From Aulosira sp. FACHB-615 (GTDB lineage: Bacteria > Cyanobacteriota > Cyanobacteriia > Cyanobacteriales > Nostocaceae): DNA of 64,000 bases. Position numbers and translations under genes: made by a program. The DNA is taken from positions 248,001 to 312,000 of the forward strand of contig NZ_JACJSE010000007.1 in assembly GCF_014698045.1 (NCBI RefSeq). The letters run 5' to 3'. The notes beneath the pieces are model-generated. The model saw only the letters and a program-made list of their open reading frames with translations, made no database searches and was not told the DNA's origin. Positions 8,169 to 17,349 of this stretch are shown here, piece after piece; the stretch's first letter is position 1; each line of letters starts with the position of its first letter.

Positions 8169-10301
8169 TCAAAGTTTCTGTTCTGTTCCCACAGGCGTAG
8201 GTGTTTCTGTAGGCGTTTCTATCGGTGTGGGGGTTTCTATGGGTGTTTCTGTAGGTGTGGGTGTGGGTGTCTCCACAGGGATGGGACTTTCCGCAGAGAT
8301 GGTGAGTTGATAATCTACTGGAGTTGTGGCTGTAGAAACAATCACAAACTCGTAGTATCCTTTTTCTGGTAGCTCTGTAGTTAAAGTGCGTTTTGTTGAG
8401 TCTTCTAAGAGTTTGAGTTTACCAGAAGGGGAATAAATTGATAACAAAACTTTAGAACTAGCTTTGAGGTTTAAGTCTAAGGTTTGCCCTTGAGCTAGTC
8501 CAGCTATGAAAACTTTACCACTTCCTGGTTTGAGAGTTCCACTGACGGTTTCACTTGTTGCGCCTGTATCAAAGACAATCTTGGCAAAAGCATTGCCATT
8601 GAGGATAGCATTTAGTTGATCGTTCACAAACCCATGCCAAACTTGACCGATGGGTTCATTCATAAAATTTCGTCCACGCTGTTCGGGAAAGACGCGGTAA
8701 AAAGCTGCATCGCCTAAATCATATAAAGCGCGACTACCAACGTTAATGTTATTTACGGCAGCTTTCCAGCGATCGCGGTCGGTTGCGGTATAATTCCCTA
8801 GTTGCCGTCGGGATTGGTCGCTGAGAAAGGCTAGTTTACCTAATAATTCATCCGCAGTTTTATCCCAAGTCGCCCGCAGACTTTCATCTTCTGGTTTATT
8901 GCTGAGGGTGCGTCCTTGTAAACTCGGATTTCTCCGCCAAAAAATTTGATTTACCACGTTTATATAAAAGTCTTGATCAATTCCCAGTGCTTGACGGCGA
9001 TCGCTTAATTTTTCTTTGCGTTGCTTTTCTTCTGGGGAATAATTATCGGAAGCATCCACAGGTTGAGTAACTGTTGGTGTGGGTGTGGGTTCGACATTTC
9101 CACCATCACCACGATTGCGATTTGTGCCTATCCAAACTGCTCCAATCACACCCACTACAGCTAATGTTGCCATAAAAGTTTTCGTTGTTGTCCACCGACT
9201 TTTGGCTTGGGGAATAGGTGCGGGAGAGGGTGAAATTGGGCGGGGTGGTGTGGAGTTGATATGAGGAGAAGGAGAGACAGCGACAGTTGCAGATGTTTCT
9301 GGCGCTGGTGGTAATGGTGGTTGAGTAACGGCGTAGTTACTTGGTGTTGGGTTTAGGGCGTGCAGAACTTGACTAGCAGATTGATAGCGATCGCTTGGTC
9401 GGGGTGCTAACATTTTGTCTAACACCTGTCCTAACATCGGACTCAGACTAACTTCTTGATGCCATTTCCAAGTTAGGGTGTAGTTATCTAATAATTCTTG
9501 CGGTTGTTTACCTGTTAATAATACTAATATGGTGACTGCCAACGCATATAAGTCACTATGGGGAGATACTGCACCAGTTTGCATTTGTTCTGATGGTGCA
9601 AAACCGATTTTTCCTAGTAGGGTTGGTGCAGGCATTTGACCTGCTGCATCTGGTTGGTAATATTGAGAAGCTACGGTGGCGACTACTTGTTTAACACCAC
9701 CAAAATCAATTAAGACTGGCAGTTGGTCGGCGGCGCGTAAAATTAAATTATCTGGGGAAATATCTCGATGTATTACACCCAGGGAGTGAATATAATCTAA
9801 AACTGGTAAAATTTGCTGTAATAGTTGTCTGACTTCTACTTCTGTAAATCTTAACCCTTGCTGCTTGCGGGTATTTAATAAGGAATTGTAAGTTTGTCCT
9901 TCGACATAATCTTGGACTAAAAACAAATATTCCTTACCTTGAAGATTTGTGCGAAACAGTTCCCGAAAGCGGGGAATTTGGGGATGTTGCAATTTGTAGA
10001 GAACGCTGGCTTCGCGCTGAAACAGTTCTTCGGCTTTTTGCAGCACGTAGGCTGTTTGCACTTGGGGAGAAAATTCTTTTAAAACACAAAGTTCGCGGAA
10101 ACGGTTGATATCTTCCGCTAAATAAGTGCGTCCAAACCCACCTTGTCCGAGTTGACGAACAATTACATAGCGATCGCTTAAAGTTAACCCAGGTTGGATA
10201 CCATAACTTACAGGTACATCTTGCAAATTTTCACCACACTGGAGACAAAACCGACTACCTGCGGGATTTACATGACCTTTAGAACAATAGAATTTAGTCA
10301 T
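8169..10301 (-). CDS. Membrane Ser/Thr protein kinase with N-terminal zinc ribbon (HRDIS type)
   Basis: The 710-residue protein starts with a zinc ribbon (CSKGH...CLQCG, about 5-25), then a kinase domain (about 40-310) with the glycine loop LGQGGFGRTYLAED, the ATP-binding Lys in CVLKEF and an IDFG metal motif. The catalytic loop reads HRDISPDN, with Ser where most kinases have Lys. A Pro-rich linker leads to one membrane helix at about 376-393. Outside the membrane are a helical domain shared with the next kinase (about 430-560), a beta-rich domain like PPC modules (about 575-675) and a Thr/Pro-rich tail of TPTE/ETPT units, perhaps contacting the cell wall. It lies 108 bases downstream of its relative at 10410-12095 and probably arose with it by duplication. 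Substrates are unknown. Confidence 0.88.
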   Translation of the reverse strand: MTKFYCSKGHVNPAGSRFCLQCGENLQDVPVSYGIQPGLTLSDRYVIVRQLGQGGFGRTYLAEDINRFRELCVLKEFSPQVQTAYVLQKAEELFQREASVLYKLQHPQIPRFRELFRTNLQGKEYLFLVQDYVEGQTYNSLLNTRKQQGLRFTEVEVRQLLQQILPVLDYIHSLGVIHRDISPDNLILRAADQLPVLIDFGGVKQVVATVASQYYQPDAAGQMPAPTLLGKIGFAPSEQMQTGAVSPHSDLYALAVTILVLLTGKQPQELLDNYTLTWKWHQEVSLSPMLGQVLDKMLAPRPSDRYQSASQVLHALNPTPSNYAVTQPPLPPAPETSATVAVSPSPHINSTPPRPISPSPAPIPQAKSRWTTTKTFMATLAVVGVIGAVWIGTNRNRGDGGNVEPTPTPTVTQPVDASDNYSPEEKQRKEKLSDRRQALGIDQDFYINVVNQIFWRRNPSLQGRTLSNKPEDESLRATWDKTADELLGKLAFLSDQSRRQLGNYTATDRDRWKAAVNNINVGSRALYDLGDAAFYRVFPEQRGRNFMNEPIGQVWHGFVNDQLNAILNGNAFAKIVFDTGATSETVSGTLKPGSGKVFIAGLAQGQTLDLNLKASSKVLLSIYSPSGKLKLLEDSTKRTLTTELPEKGYYEFVIVSTATTPVDYQLTISAESPIPVETPTPTPTETPIETPTPIETPTETPTPVGTEQKL

Positions 10302-10409
10302 TAGTGCTGAGTGCTGAGTTTTAAGTAATATATTTTCGTTTTATGCCCCCTGCACCTCTGCACCCCTGCACCCCTGCTTCCATACTCACTCATCACCCTG
10401 ACACCTTAA

Positions 10410-12095
10410 CTAATTGTTCGATTGTATTTTACTAACTTTATCAGCCGCGATCGCATACCAAATTTGACCGTAAGTTTGTTGGTTCTGTTTCTCCCGTTGT
10501 TTTCCGGGAAATAACTCTTCAAATTTTTGATTGGTTTCTCTGTTCAACTGACTCATTGTATAGTCACCGAACTTTCCACTTCTGGCTTGCTGTCTCCATC
10601 TTTCGTAATCTTGTTGACTATAACTACCCAATTTCCGGCGGGCTGCGGGACTAAGTTCAGCCTGTTCTAGTTTATCCAACAAGTCATCAGCAATTCTCAA
10701 CCATTCATCCCGCAAAGCCTTATCTTCTGATTTTGAGGTGATGGTTCGCCCTTGCATTTCCGGCTTTTGGCTATAAAACAACGAGTCTACCATACGAATA
10801 AAGAAGACTTCAGAAATTTCTAATTCTTGGCGACGCGCCATCACATCCCCGTTTCCTTTGTTACTGACTGGTTGCGCTAGGGGATTCGGTAATGATGGCA
10901 TTGTGGGCAGAGAAATCGAAGGTATGCTGATAGATGTGATACCCCGCACAACCGCATTTACCGCCGCCCAAGTTCCCGCCACGGTTAACCCGACTATGGC
11001 TGTCCCCGCCATACTCACAGCAAAGGGACGTAACCACATAGGTAAAGGTAATTTGCGGCTGACAGCTTGAGTTCTTTGGTGAATTTTACTGACTATAGCG
11101 TTAGCGCGTTTCTGCCCAGGGGCAACAATTTGAGTTTTCAACTTGGTAATATAAGGATTGCTGGGTTGGGTGACAGCAGGCGATGGTAAATCTTTCAGGA
11201 CTTGTTCGGCTGTTTGATAGCGATCGCTTGGTTTATAAGCCAGCATTTTTTTCAATACCGATTCTAATTTGGGGCTAACTTTAATTTCCTTACCCCAATA
11301 CCACAGCCCTTGATAGCTGTCGTATAATTTTTGCGGTTCCTTCCCTGTTAATAATACGAGTATTGTCACCGCTAAAGAATATAAATCACTGCTTAAAAAT
11401 ACTTTTCCCTGGCGAATCTGTTCTTCTGGTGCGTAGCCTTTTTTACCTAACAAAGTATGATTCACGGCTAATTTAGTAAACCAAAAACCTTGGGAAGCGG
11501 GTAACTGCTTCACCCCACCAAAATCAATTAATACAGGTAAATGGTCTGAACGTCGCCAAATTAAATTATCTGGTGAAATATCGCGGTGAACAACATCTTT
11601 TGAGTGGATGTAGGACAACACAGGTAAAATTTGTTGCAGCAGCAGAATCACTTCTTCTTCACTAAAAGTTTGTCCTTGAGCTTGACGCTGTTCTAATAAC
11701 TGGCAATAATTTTCACCCTGGATATAATCTTGCACCAAAAAGAAAAAATCTTTACTGCCTAACTGCACCTGTAAAGAAGCATGAAATCGGGGAATTTGCG
11801 GGTGCTGGAGTTGCTTCAGCACATTGGCTTCCCTCTCAAATAACTCCTTGGCTTTTTGTAAATCTTGCTGTGCTTGGACTTGGGGTGCAAATTCCTTCAG
11901 CACACACATTTGATTCGCTTTTTGTTTATCTTCCGCTAAATAAGTACGTCCAAAACCGCCCTGCCCTAGCTGACGTATAATGTGATAGCGTTGATTAACA
12001 ATCTGCCCAACCGCAAGCGGTAACGGTTCACCACAAGAGGTACAAAACCGATTACTTTCAAAATTTGCGTGTTGTTTACTGCAATAAACCTGCAT
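10410..12095 (-). CDS. Membrane Ser/Thr protein kinase with N-terminal zinc ribbon (HRDIS type, second copy)
   Basis: The 561-residue kinase has the same build as its neighbour at 8169-10301: a CSKQH...CTSCG zinc ribbon at about 4-22, a kinase domain (about 35-300) with LGQGGFGRTYLAED, CVLKEF, the altered loop HRDISPDN and IDFG, one membrane helix at about 357-385, and the shared outer helical domain with the QGRT motif. It lacks the PPC-like domain and Pro/Thr tail. A TTG at 12161 in the same frame would add residues not found in the relative, so the ATG at 12095 placed just before QVYCSK is chosen. It lies 56 bases after the upstream gene on the same strand, so the three genes may be co-transcribed. 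Confidence 0.87.
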   Translation of the reverse strand: MQVYCSKQHANFESNRFCTSCGEPLPLAVGQIVNQRYHIIRQLGQGGFGRTYLAEDKQKANQMCVLKEFAPQVQAQQDLQKAKELFEREANVLKQLQHPQIPRFHASLQVQLGSKDFFFLVQDYIQGENYCQLLEQRQAQGQTFSEEEVILLLQQILPVLSYIHSKDVVHRDISPDNLIWRRSDHLPVLIDFGGVKQLPASQGFWFTKLAVNHTLLGKKGYAPEEQIRQGKVFLSSDLYSLAVTILVLLTGKEPQKLYDSYQGLWYWGKEIKVSPKLESVLKKMLAYKPSDRYQTAEQVLKDLPSPAVTQPSNPYITKLKTQIVAPGQKRANAIVSKIHQRTQAVSRKLPLPMWLRPFAVSMAGTAIVGLTVAGTWAAVNAVVRGITSISIPSISLPTMPSLPNPLAQPVSNKGNGDVMARRQELEISEVFFIRMVDSLFYSQKPEMQGRTITSKSEDKALRDEWLRIADDLLDKLEQAELSPAARRKLGSYSQQDYERWRQQARSGKFGDYTMSQLNRETNQKFEELFPGKQREKQNQQTYGQIWYAIAADKVSKIQSNN

Positions 12096-12151
12096 GGTGC
12101 TGAAGGATAAGGTAGGGTTTTTATAAATTACTACAGCTGAGGTAGTTCTGT

Positions 12152-12757
12152 TTACGGACAACTCACCATATACACCAATCTTCTTAAAATAGACTCTATT
12201 GGTGGTAAGGGATACTCAGTCAAATCAATAGTAATTGTACTGTCTTGCAACCGCAGAAAACGCCAAACTGTGCCAGTCGTAACAGTTCCATAAATGGTAT
12301 TAATGGTATTGTTTGCTGCTTGATTAAACTTCCACGCTGCTACCATCTCTGCAACACATTGTCCTAAACCGCCTTTTAAGTCTTCTTTTTTGGCTTCCAC
12401 CACCACAGCGACAGGAGCCTTGACAAACAATTGTTCTGGCGACAAGCTGAGAATAAAATCACATATTCCTGTTAAACCCGCTTCTGCGTCAACATTAAAA
12501 TCTTCGCCAGAAAATAAACTAATCTGATCTTGTAAAGCTTCTTTGACTGCTAACAACAATGGACAGATAATTAATTCAGACCGAGCCTTTTCAGTATTCA
12601 GAGCGATCGCTAACTGGAGATGACGCTGCAAAAACTCGACCAAATACGGGGGAACAGTCACATCAGTTTCCATTAGTGGTAAAAATGAACCACCTTCAAC
12701 TAAGGTGAGGTTGAAATCTTGAATAACTCTTGGCAAACTAAACTGGCTGTAAGACAT
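12152..12757 (-). CDS. Conserved cyanobacterial protein with PD-(D/E)XK-like signature
   Basis: This 201-residue protein resembles a large cyanobacterial family of unknown function. A helical N-terminal half is followed by an Asp in GICDFIL (about residue 108) and, after a loop, a strand ending in VVVEAKKED (about 127-135). Asp then ExK about 20 residues later is the nuclease-fold signature, here followed by a helix with GGLGQCVAEM. The fold is therefore inferred to be restriction-endonuclease-like, with no proof of activity. The start at ATG 12757 is supported by AGAGGAAATAT just upstream. It precedes the two kinase genes on the same strand. I cannot say whether it works with them. Confidence 0.75.
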   Translation of the reverse strand: MSYSQFSLPRVIQDFNLTLVEGGSFLPLMETDVTVPPYLVEFLQRHLQLAIALNTEKARSELIICPLLLAVKEALQDQISLFSGEDFNVDAEAGLTGICDFILSLSPEQLFVKAPVAVVVEAKKEDLKGGLGQCVAEMVAAWKFNQAANNTINTIYGTVTTGTVWRFLRLQDSTITIDLTEYPLPPIESILRRLVYMVSCP

Positions 12758-12972
12758 ATTTCCTCTGCGTTTTTAGTCGTTCGTTTCTGAAAATTCAACA
12801 AATGCTTATAATCACCGTAGGCTGTTAGTTTACGCTACGCCTCCCCCAACTTATAGGAAATCTTTCTTCCCCTACTAAACAGGCAAATAGTATATGTTAC
12901 CCAACGAGGCTCAATTTTTGTTTTTCTATGGTGTTGGGTAGGCTCTAGGAGAAATAATATAGGGAAATACCT

Positions 12973-13305
12973 ATGAAAAGACTCCCACCCCGCCTGGATA
13001 TAATTTTTTACATAGGAGTAGTGCTTAGTTACGGATTAACATACGGCTTCCATCAAGCTGCTTTTGATTTGAAGGTACATAAGAAATCTGCTCAGACTGA
13101 ACTCTCTAGCTTCGGCTATGCAGAGTACGAACGGTTAGAAATAGGAATGTCGTTAACAGATGTGCGGTCAATCTTGGGTCGAGGTACTGAGGTTAGCCGC
13201 TCTAAAACAATGGCAACTTTTGTATGGGAAAGCCCTGATGGTTACAAAATAACTGGTATTTTTGAAGGTGACAAGCTCATAAAAAAATTACCTAGATTGC
13301 AGTAA
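12973..13305 (+). CDS. Small membrane-anchored protein with BamE/BLIP-like domain
   Basis: The 110-residue protein has an N-terminal hydrophobic segment (about 8-27) and then a domain with YERLEIGMSLTDVRSILG near 54-71, ending with EVSRS, FVWES and IFEGDKLIKK. This helix-helix-strand layout with the GMS..DV..ILG signature is that of the SmpA/OmlA (BamE) and beta-lactamase-inhibitor-like superfamily, often seen in small exported proteins of unknown role. No lipobox Cys is present, so the N-terminal segment is more likely an anchor. The start at 12973 follows an AGGGAAAT-like site. It stands alone; function is not assigned. Confidence 0.75.
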   Translation: MKRLPPRLDIIFYIGVVLSYGLTYGFHQAAFDLKVHKKSAQTELSSFGYAEYERLEIGMSLTDVRSILGRGTEVSRSKTMATFVWESPDGYKITGIFEGDKLIKKLPRLQ

Positions 13306-13449
13306 AAGACTGGAAGTGAGGGACATTCATCTTAACTATCTAGATAAAATACTAGTCCCTTACTTACCACTTCTGTATACTGCCAGTAAAGGTGATCCGG
13401 TTTTAGCTGCGATCGCCTTCTACATTAAAGTAGTTATTAGATAAATGCG

Positions 13450-14961
13450 ATGAACGCTAATTCCCAACAACAGCGCAGTATTAAGGCATTTACGGACTTT
13501 ATCTCTACTCCTATAGAAACCCTACTACAGAGACATCACAACACTGTTAGTTCACAAACAGTCTTAACATTGTTTCGGGATGTGGCGGCGAATGTGCCAG
13601 CATACAAGGCGTTTTTAGCCGAACGAGGCATTAATCCAGCGACAATTCAAAGTTTAGAAGATTTTCAGCAATTACCTGCGATCGCTAAAGAAAATTATAT
13701 CCAACGTTATCCTCTGCCAGATTTGTGCCGCAATGGACAGTTAGCAGAGTGCGATATGATAGCTGCTTCCTCTGGTTCTACAGGTAAACCCACATTTTGG
13801 CCTCGCTTCTTCACCGATGAACTGCAAATAGCCACCCGCTTTGAGCAAATTTTTCATGATAGTTTTTTTGCAGATACTCGACGCACCCTGGCTGTAGTTT
13901 GTTTCACCTTGGGAACTTGGGTGGGGGGAATGTTCACGACAAATTGTTGTCGCTATTTAGCAAGTAAAGGTTATCCCATCACCCTTATTACTCCTGGTAA
14001 CAACAAAGAAGAAATCTTGCGCGTCGTTCAAGAACTAGGGGGAAACTTTGAACAAGTTGCTTTGTTGGGATATCCGCCATTCCTCAAAGATGTTATTGAT
14101 ACTGGTTTAAGTCGTGGCGTGCAGTGGTCACAATATCACATCAAACTGGTTATGGCGGGAGAAGTATTCAGCGAAGAATGGCGCAGTTTAGTTGCTGACA
14201 GAATAGGTTCCCAAAACCCTTGTTATGATTTCGCCTCACTTTATGGAACTGCTGATGCTGGGGTGTTGGGAAATGAAACGCCGTTGAGTATTTGCATTCG
14301 CCGTTTCTTAGCGAAAAACCCCGACGCTGCTAGAACTTTATTCGGTGAATCTCGTCTACCTACATTAGTCCAATATGACCCCACCAGTCGCTTTTTTGAG
14401 GTGCAGAACAACTCATTATTATTTTCTGGTGATAATGGCGTTCCCCTAGTACGTTACGACATCCTCGACACTGGCGGAATTATTACCTACGATGCAATGC
14501 TTGAGTTTTTAGCAGAATGGAACTTCAACCCACTAGAAACACTCAGCACTCAGCACTCCCCCAGAGGAATACACCCCTTACCTTTCGTCTATGTTTTTGG
14601 ACGTTCTAACTTTACCGTGTCTTATTTTGGTGCCAATATCTATCCCGAAAACGTCTCTGTCGGTTTAGAACAACCCGCAGTACAAGAGTGGGTAACAGGG
14701 AAATTCGTCTTGCAAGTCAAAGAAGATGCAGACAAGAACCGATTTTTATCTGTAGTTGTAGAACTCGCACCCGATGTTGAAGCAAGTGAAGACAAACGCC
14801 AAGTTATCACCGAGTCAATTTTGGTGCAACTTTTACGCTTAAACGGTGAGTTTGCTAATTATGTCCCCCCAGAATATCAAACACCACAGGTAACTTTAAC
14901 CGCAACAGGCGATCGCGAATATTTCCCCATCGGCGTTAAGCATCGTTACACACGTAGATAG
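13450..14961 (+). CDS. PaaK-like adenylate-forming enzyme (AMP-binding)
   Basis: The 503-residue protein is related to phenylacetate-CoA ligases: the phosphate-binding loop is AASSGSTGKP at about 111-120, and a second motif, SLYGTADAG, lies near 270-278. The YDxxDTG motif (about 335-341) and a C-terminal swinging domain are also present. Members activate a carboxylate with ATP, then pass it to CoA or another acceptor; the substrate here cannot be read. A run of the heptamer CAGCACT at 14541-14559 lies inside the coding frame and encodes part of the LETLSTQHSP stretch, which looks like an in-frame insertion in a loop. The gene is 138 bases upstream of a TetR regulator in the same direction, a likely functional pairing. 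Confidence 0.85.
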   Translation: MNANSQQQRSIKAFTDFISTPIETLLQRHHNTVSSQTVLTLFRDVAANVPAYKAFLAERGINPATIQSLEDFQQLPAIAKENYIQRYPLPDLCRNGQLAECDMIAASSGSTGKPTFWPRFFTDELQIATRFEQIFHDSFFADTRRTLAVVCFTLGTWVGGMFTTNCCRYLASKGYPITLITPGNNKEEILRVVQELGGNFEQVALLGYPPFLKDVIDTGLSRGVQWSQYHIKLVMAGEVFSEEWRSLVADRIGSQNPCYDFASLYGTADAGVLGNETPLSICIRRFLAKNPDAARTLFGESRLPTLVQYDPTSRFFEVQNNSLLFSGDNGVPLVRYDILDTGGIITYDAMLEFLAEWNFNPLETLSTQHSPRGIHPLPFVYVFGRSNFTVSYFGANIYPENVSVGLEQPAVQEWVTGKFVLQVKEDADKNRFLSVVVELAPDVEASEDKRQVITESILVQLLRLNGEFANYVPPEYQTPQVTLTATGDREYFPIGVKHRYTRR

Positions 14962-15076
14962 AAATTTTGTAAAGCTTTATTAATCTCAGTAGCATCAGTC
15001 TGTTATTACTTTACAAATGTTTGCTAAATATTGTAGTAAGTTGCTTAATAAAACCTTTTTCAACATTAAATATAAT

Positions 15077-15092
15077 GCAAGTAAGTACTTGC
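15077..15092. promoter_or_regulatory. Inverted repeat, probable TetR operator
   Basis: GCAAGT-N4-ACTTGC lies 8 bases before the regulator ATG. The arms are perfect and the centre AAGT is not, giving a 16-base dyad. TetR proteins commonly bind such dyads over their own start to repress themselves. The assignment rests on position and symmetry only. Confidence 0.6.
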
Positions 15093-15099
15093 AAGCAAA

Positions 15100-15783
15100 A
15101 TGACTAAAAACATCCGTTCATCCACCCTCACCCGCACACGTTTAATTACAGCAGCCTCACAGGTATTTGCCAGTTTAGGTGTGCAAGGCGCAACCACCCG
15201 CGAAATAGCTCGCGTTGCTGGCGTGAATGAAGTCACTTTATTTCGTCACTTTGCCAGCAAAGAACAACTCCTGAAAGCAGTTATTGAAAATGCTGTAGCA
15301 CTCCAGTTAGAAGCTTTGGCTCATCCCGAAACCTGGACACAAAATCTCAGTGTTGATTTGAGACACTATGCCAAACTTTATAACTCCATGTTAGAAGCGC
15401 AAGAAGATTTAATTCGTACTTTTATTGGGGAAGCTAAACGTCATCCAGAAGCAGCTAAACAAGTTATTCAAGAAGCTGCTCAACCTTTAAGCGAAAAACT
15501 CATTACATACCTCAAATCTTGCCAGCAAAATGGTACAGTTAGACCCGAACTTGACCCCGCACCAGCAGTTGATATGTTTACGGGAATGCTATTAGCAGCT
15601 ATGCTCTGTCATAATGCTAAACTCAAGTACAAGAGTTATACCAGTGATGAATATATTGAAACTTGTGTAGATATTTTTGTCCGGGGTATTAGTTTAGTTC
15701 CTGTGCCAGTTATCAATGCAGATAAAATAAACAGGAGTCAGAAGACAGAATACTCCACCCATAAAGGGATAGAGTTTAAATGA
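15100..15783 (+). CDS. TetR-family transcriptional regulator
   Basis: The 227-residue protein begins with a TetR helix-turn-helix (about 8-55): ITAASQVFASLG, TTREIARVAGV, then the recognition helix in VTLFRHFASKEQLL. The C-terminal domain is all helical and should bind a small ligand. The last 20 residues are polar and unlike the rest. The inverted repeat immediately upstream suggests autoregulation, and the PaaK-like gene upstream is the natural target or the source of the ligand, for instance an acyl-CoA or aromatic acid; that link is inference. The ATG at 15100 is the only good start. No ribosome binding site other than the overlapping AAGCAA is visible. Confidence 0.88.
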   Translation: MTKNIRSSTLTRTRLITAASQVFASLGVQGATTREIARVAGVNEVTLFRHFASKEQLLKAVIENAVALQLEALAHPETWTQNLSVDLRHYAKLYNSMLEAQEDLIRTFIGEAKRHPEAAKQVIQEAAQPLSEKLITYLKSCQQNGTVRPELDPAPAVDMFTGMLLAAMLCHNAKLKYKSYTSDEYIETCVDIFVRGISLVPVPVINADKINRSQKTEYSTHKGIEFK

Positions 15784-15932
15784 AGAAGAAAGTTTGATTT
15801 TGATTTAGCTCACGGTGGACGAGGTTTTCCAGCAACATTCATTACCCAGCGATGCACTAAGCTTGCCAAAGTGTCATACAGAATTCATGCTGCATTCTGA
15901 CTCCTGATTTCTGAATTCTGCTTCATAAATTG

Positions 15933-16370
15933 CTAAAGCAAAATTCTCCCAGATAATAACCTCCGCACAAAGCCAAACAAACCAATTGCCACATTAATCT
16001 GCGTTTGGGTTTTACTGGCTTCATCTATATTCGCCAAAATTTTCTGCATTTCGGCAAAATTATCAGAGTTAACTTCAATCACAATTTTATTAATAATGGC
16101 GGCTCTCACACTATCAATGGTATATTTACATTCCTGAATTGCTGGTCTTAAGGTATTGACTAAATCCCAATTACTTTTATCTTTAGCTTGTTTTAATTCA
16201 AATTGCAACATAAGTAAAATATCTTCTAATTCATCTTCTGTAGACTGCAATTTTGGTAAATCAATGCTATTTTTGGGTTCCGCTTGTAACTGTTGAATAA
16301 TTGTAGCTAAACTATCTATGGTTTTATTGCCAACCACCGCTATAATGTTATTCACAGGCTGATTATTCAT
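15933..16370 (-). CDS. Hypothetical helical protein
   Basis: I do not recognise this 145-residue protein. It begins MNNQPVNNIIAVVGN and is helical throughout, with Leu- and Glu-rich stretches (about 40-75) that could form a coiled coil, and ends with a hydrophobic segment (INVAIGLFGFVRRLL) that may touch the membrane. A longer frame to 16442 overlaps the upstream lipoprotein gene, so the ATG at 16370 after AAGGTAATC is preferred, 13 bases past the upstream stop. The tight spacing indicates an operon with 16384-17349 and a shared job. No catalytic motif is visible. Confidence 0.65.
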   Translation of the reverse strand: MNNQPVNNIIAVVGNKTIDSLATIIQQLQAEPKNSIDLPKLQSTEDELEDILLMLQFELKQAKDKSNWDLVNTLRPAIQECKYTIDSVRAAIINKIVIEVNSDNFAEMQKILANIDEASKTQTQINVAIGLFGFVRRLLSGRILL

Positions 16371-16383
16371 AATGATTACCTTG

Positions 16384-17349
16384 TTAAATTTGGCATTTAA
16401 GTTGAGATTTATCAGGCTGAGATTGTCCATTAACAACATCAATAAAAAAACTGCTCAGAGTTTGATCAGATTTAATTTCTTGCTCAACAATATTAATTCT
16501 GCCTCTGAGTGAACCGTAATTATTACCAGTGATATCTGTAGTTAAATTTAAGATTTGGGTAATTCTCGCCGCCACCACATCAAAGCTAAGATGGGGATAT
16601 TCATCAATGAGTTTGGATAGTCTTTGTCCTTTATCTGCTGCTACTATAAATTTAGCGATCGCTGCTTCTATCAGTTCCTTTTCCTCAACATCTAAACTGC
16701 GCCACTGATTAACTAACACACCGACTTGCTTTTCAATTCCTTCCTTCTCGGAATTTGATATATTCGCTTGTCTGTAGGCTTGGCGCAGCTTAATTAATTC
16801 GGCTCCAATATCTGCTCGTTCAGGGTTTTTTGGCTTGGGTGGATTTTCTTGCAAAAGTTTCGCCAAACGCAGCATTTTCACTGTTAAACACCTTGCTGGT
16901 CGCGCTGTTTGTGCTACTATCTTGCTACTACCATAATCAATAGCTTCCAGATTGCTAAATATTTGTGCAACTTGATCATATTCTGCCTGTAAATTGTTTA
17001 AAGCGGTATCAAGTTCTGTTGGTTGCTTTTTTTCTCCTAAAATAATTAAATCTAATTCTTGAAAATTAATACTGCCACCATCACTATCATCTTCCAGAAT
17101 AGGATTATTTAATAATTCCTCAATAATTTTATCTGGATCATCCCCAGTAGAATCTCGCAGTTGCAGTTGATTAATCTCTCTATATGAATTAATCGCCTCA
17201 GAAGCTTGGTTACGAAAGTTTTCCGCCGTAGCTCTGAGCATAGCTCTTCTTTCTGGTGTACAGCTACTAAGGGTCAAACTAATAGCAACAAAAATTAAAG
17301 TCAACTTACCTAGTGGATTTTTGGTCAAACAACAAAGTTTGATGGACAT
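16384..17349 (-). CDS. Hypothetical lipoprotein
   Basis: The 321-residue protein has a typical lipoprotein signal: a basic start, a hydrophobic run (LTLIFVAISLTL) and the lipobox LSSC with the modified Cys near residue 30. The mature part is strongly charged and helical, with an acidic patch NPILEDDSDGG near 81-91 and several coiled-coil-like stretches. I know no family for it. It is followed after 13 bases by a small helical protein, so the two may form a membrane-associated complex. The start codon at 17349 places the signal peptide correctly. The divergent neighbour is the conserved protein at 17787. Confidence 0.72.
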   Translation of the reverse strand: MSIKLCCLTKNPLGKLTLIFVAISLTLSSCTPERRAMLRATAENFRNQASEAINSYREINQLQLRDSTGDDPDKIIEELLNNPILEDDSDGGSINFQELDLIILGEKKQPTELDTALNNLQAEYDQVAQIFSNLEAIDYGSSKIVAQTARPARCLTVKMLRLAKLLQENPPKPKNPERADIGAELIKLRQAYRQANISNSEKEGIEKQVGVLVNQWRSLDVEEKELIEAAIAKFIVAADKGQRLSKLIDEYPHLSFDVVAARITQILNLTTDITGNNYGSLRGRINIVEQEIKSDQTLSSFFIDVVNGQSQPDKSQLKCQI

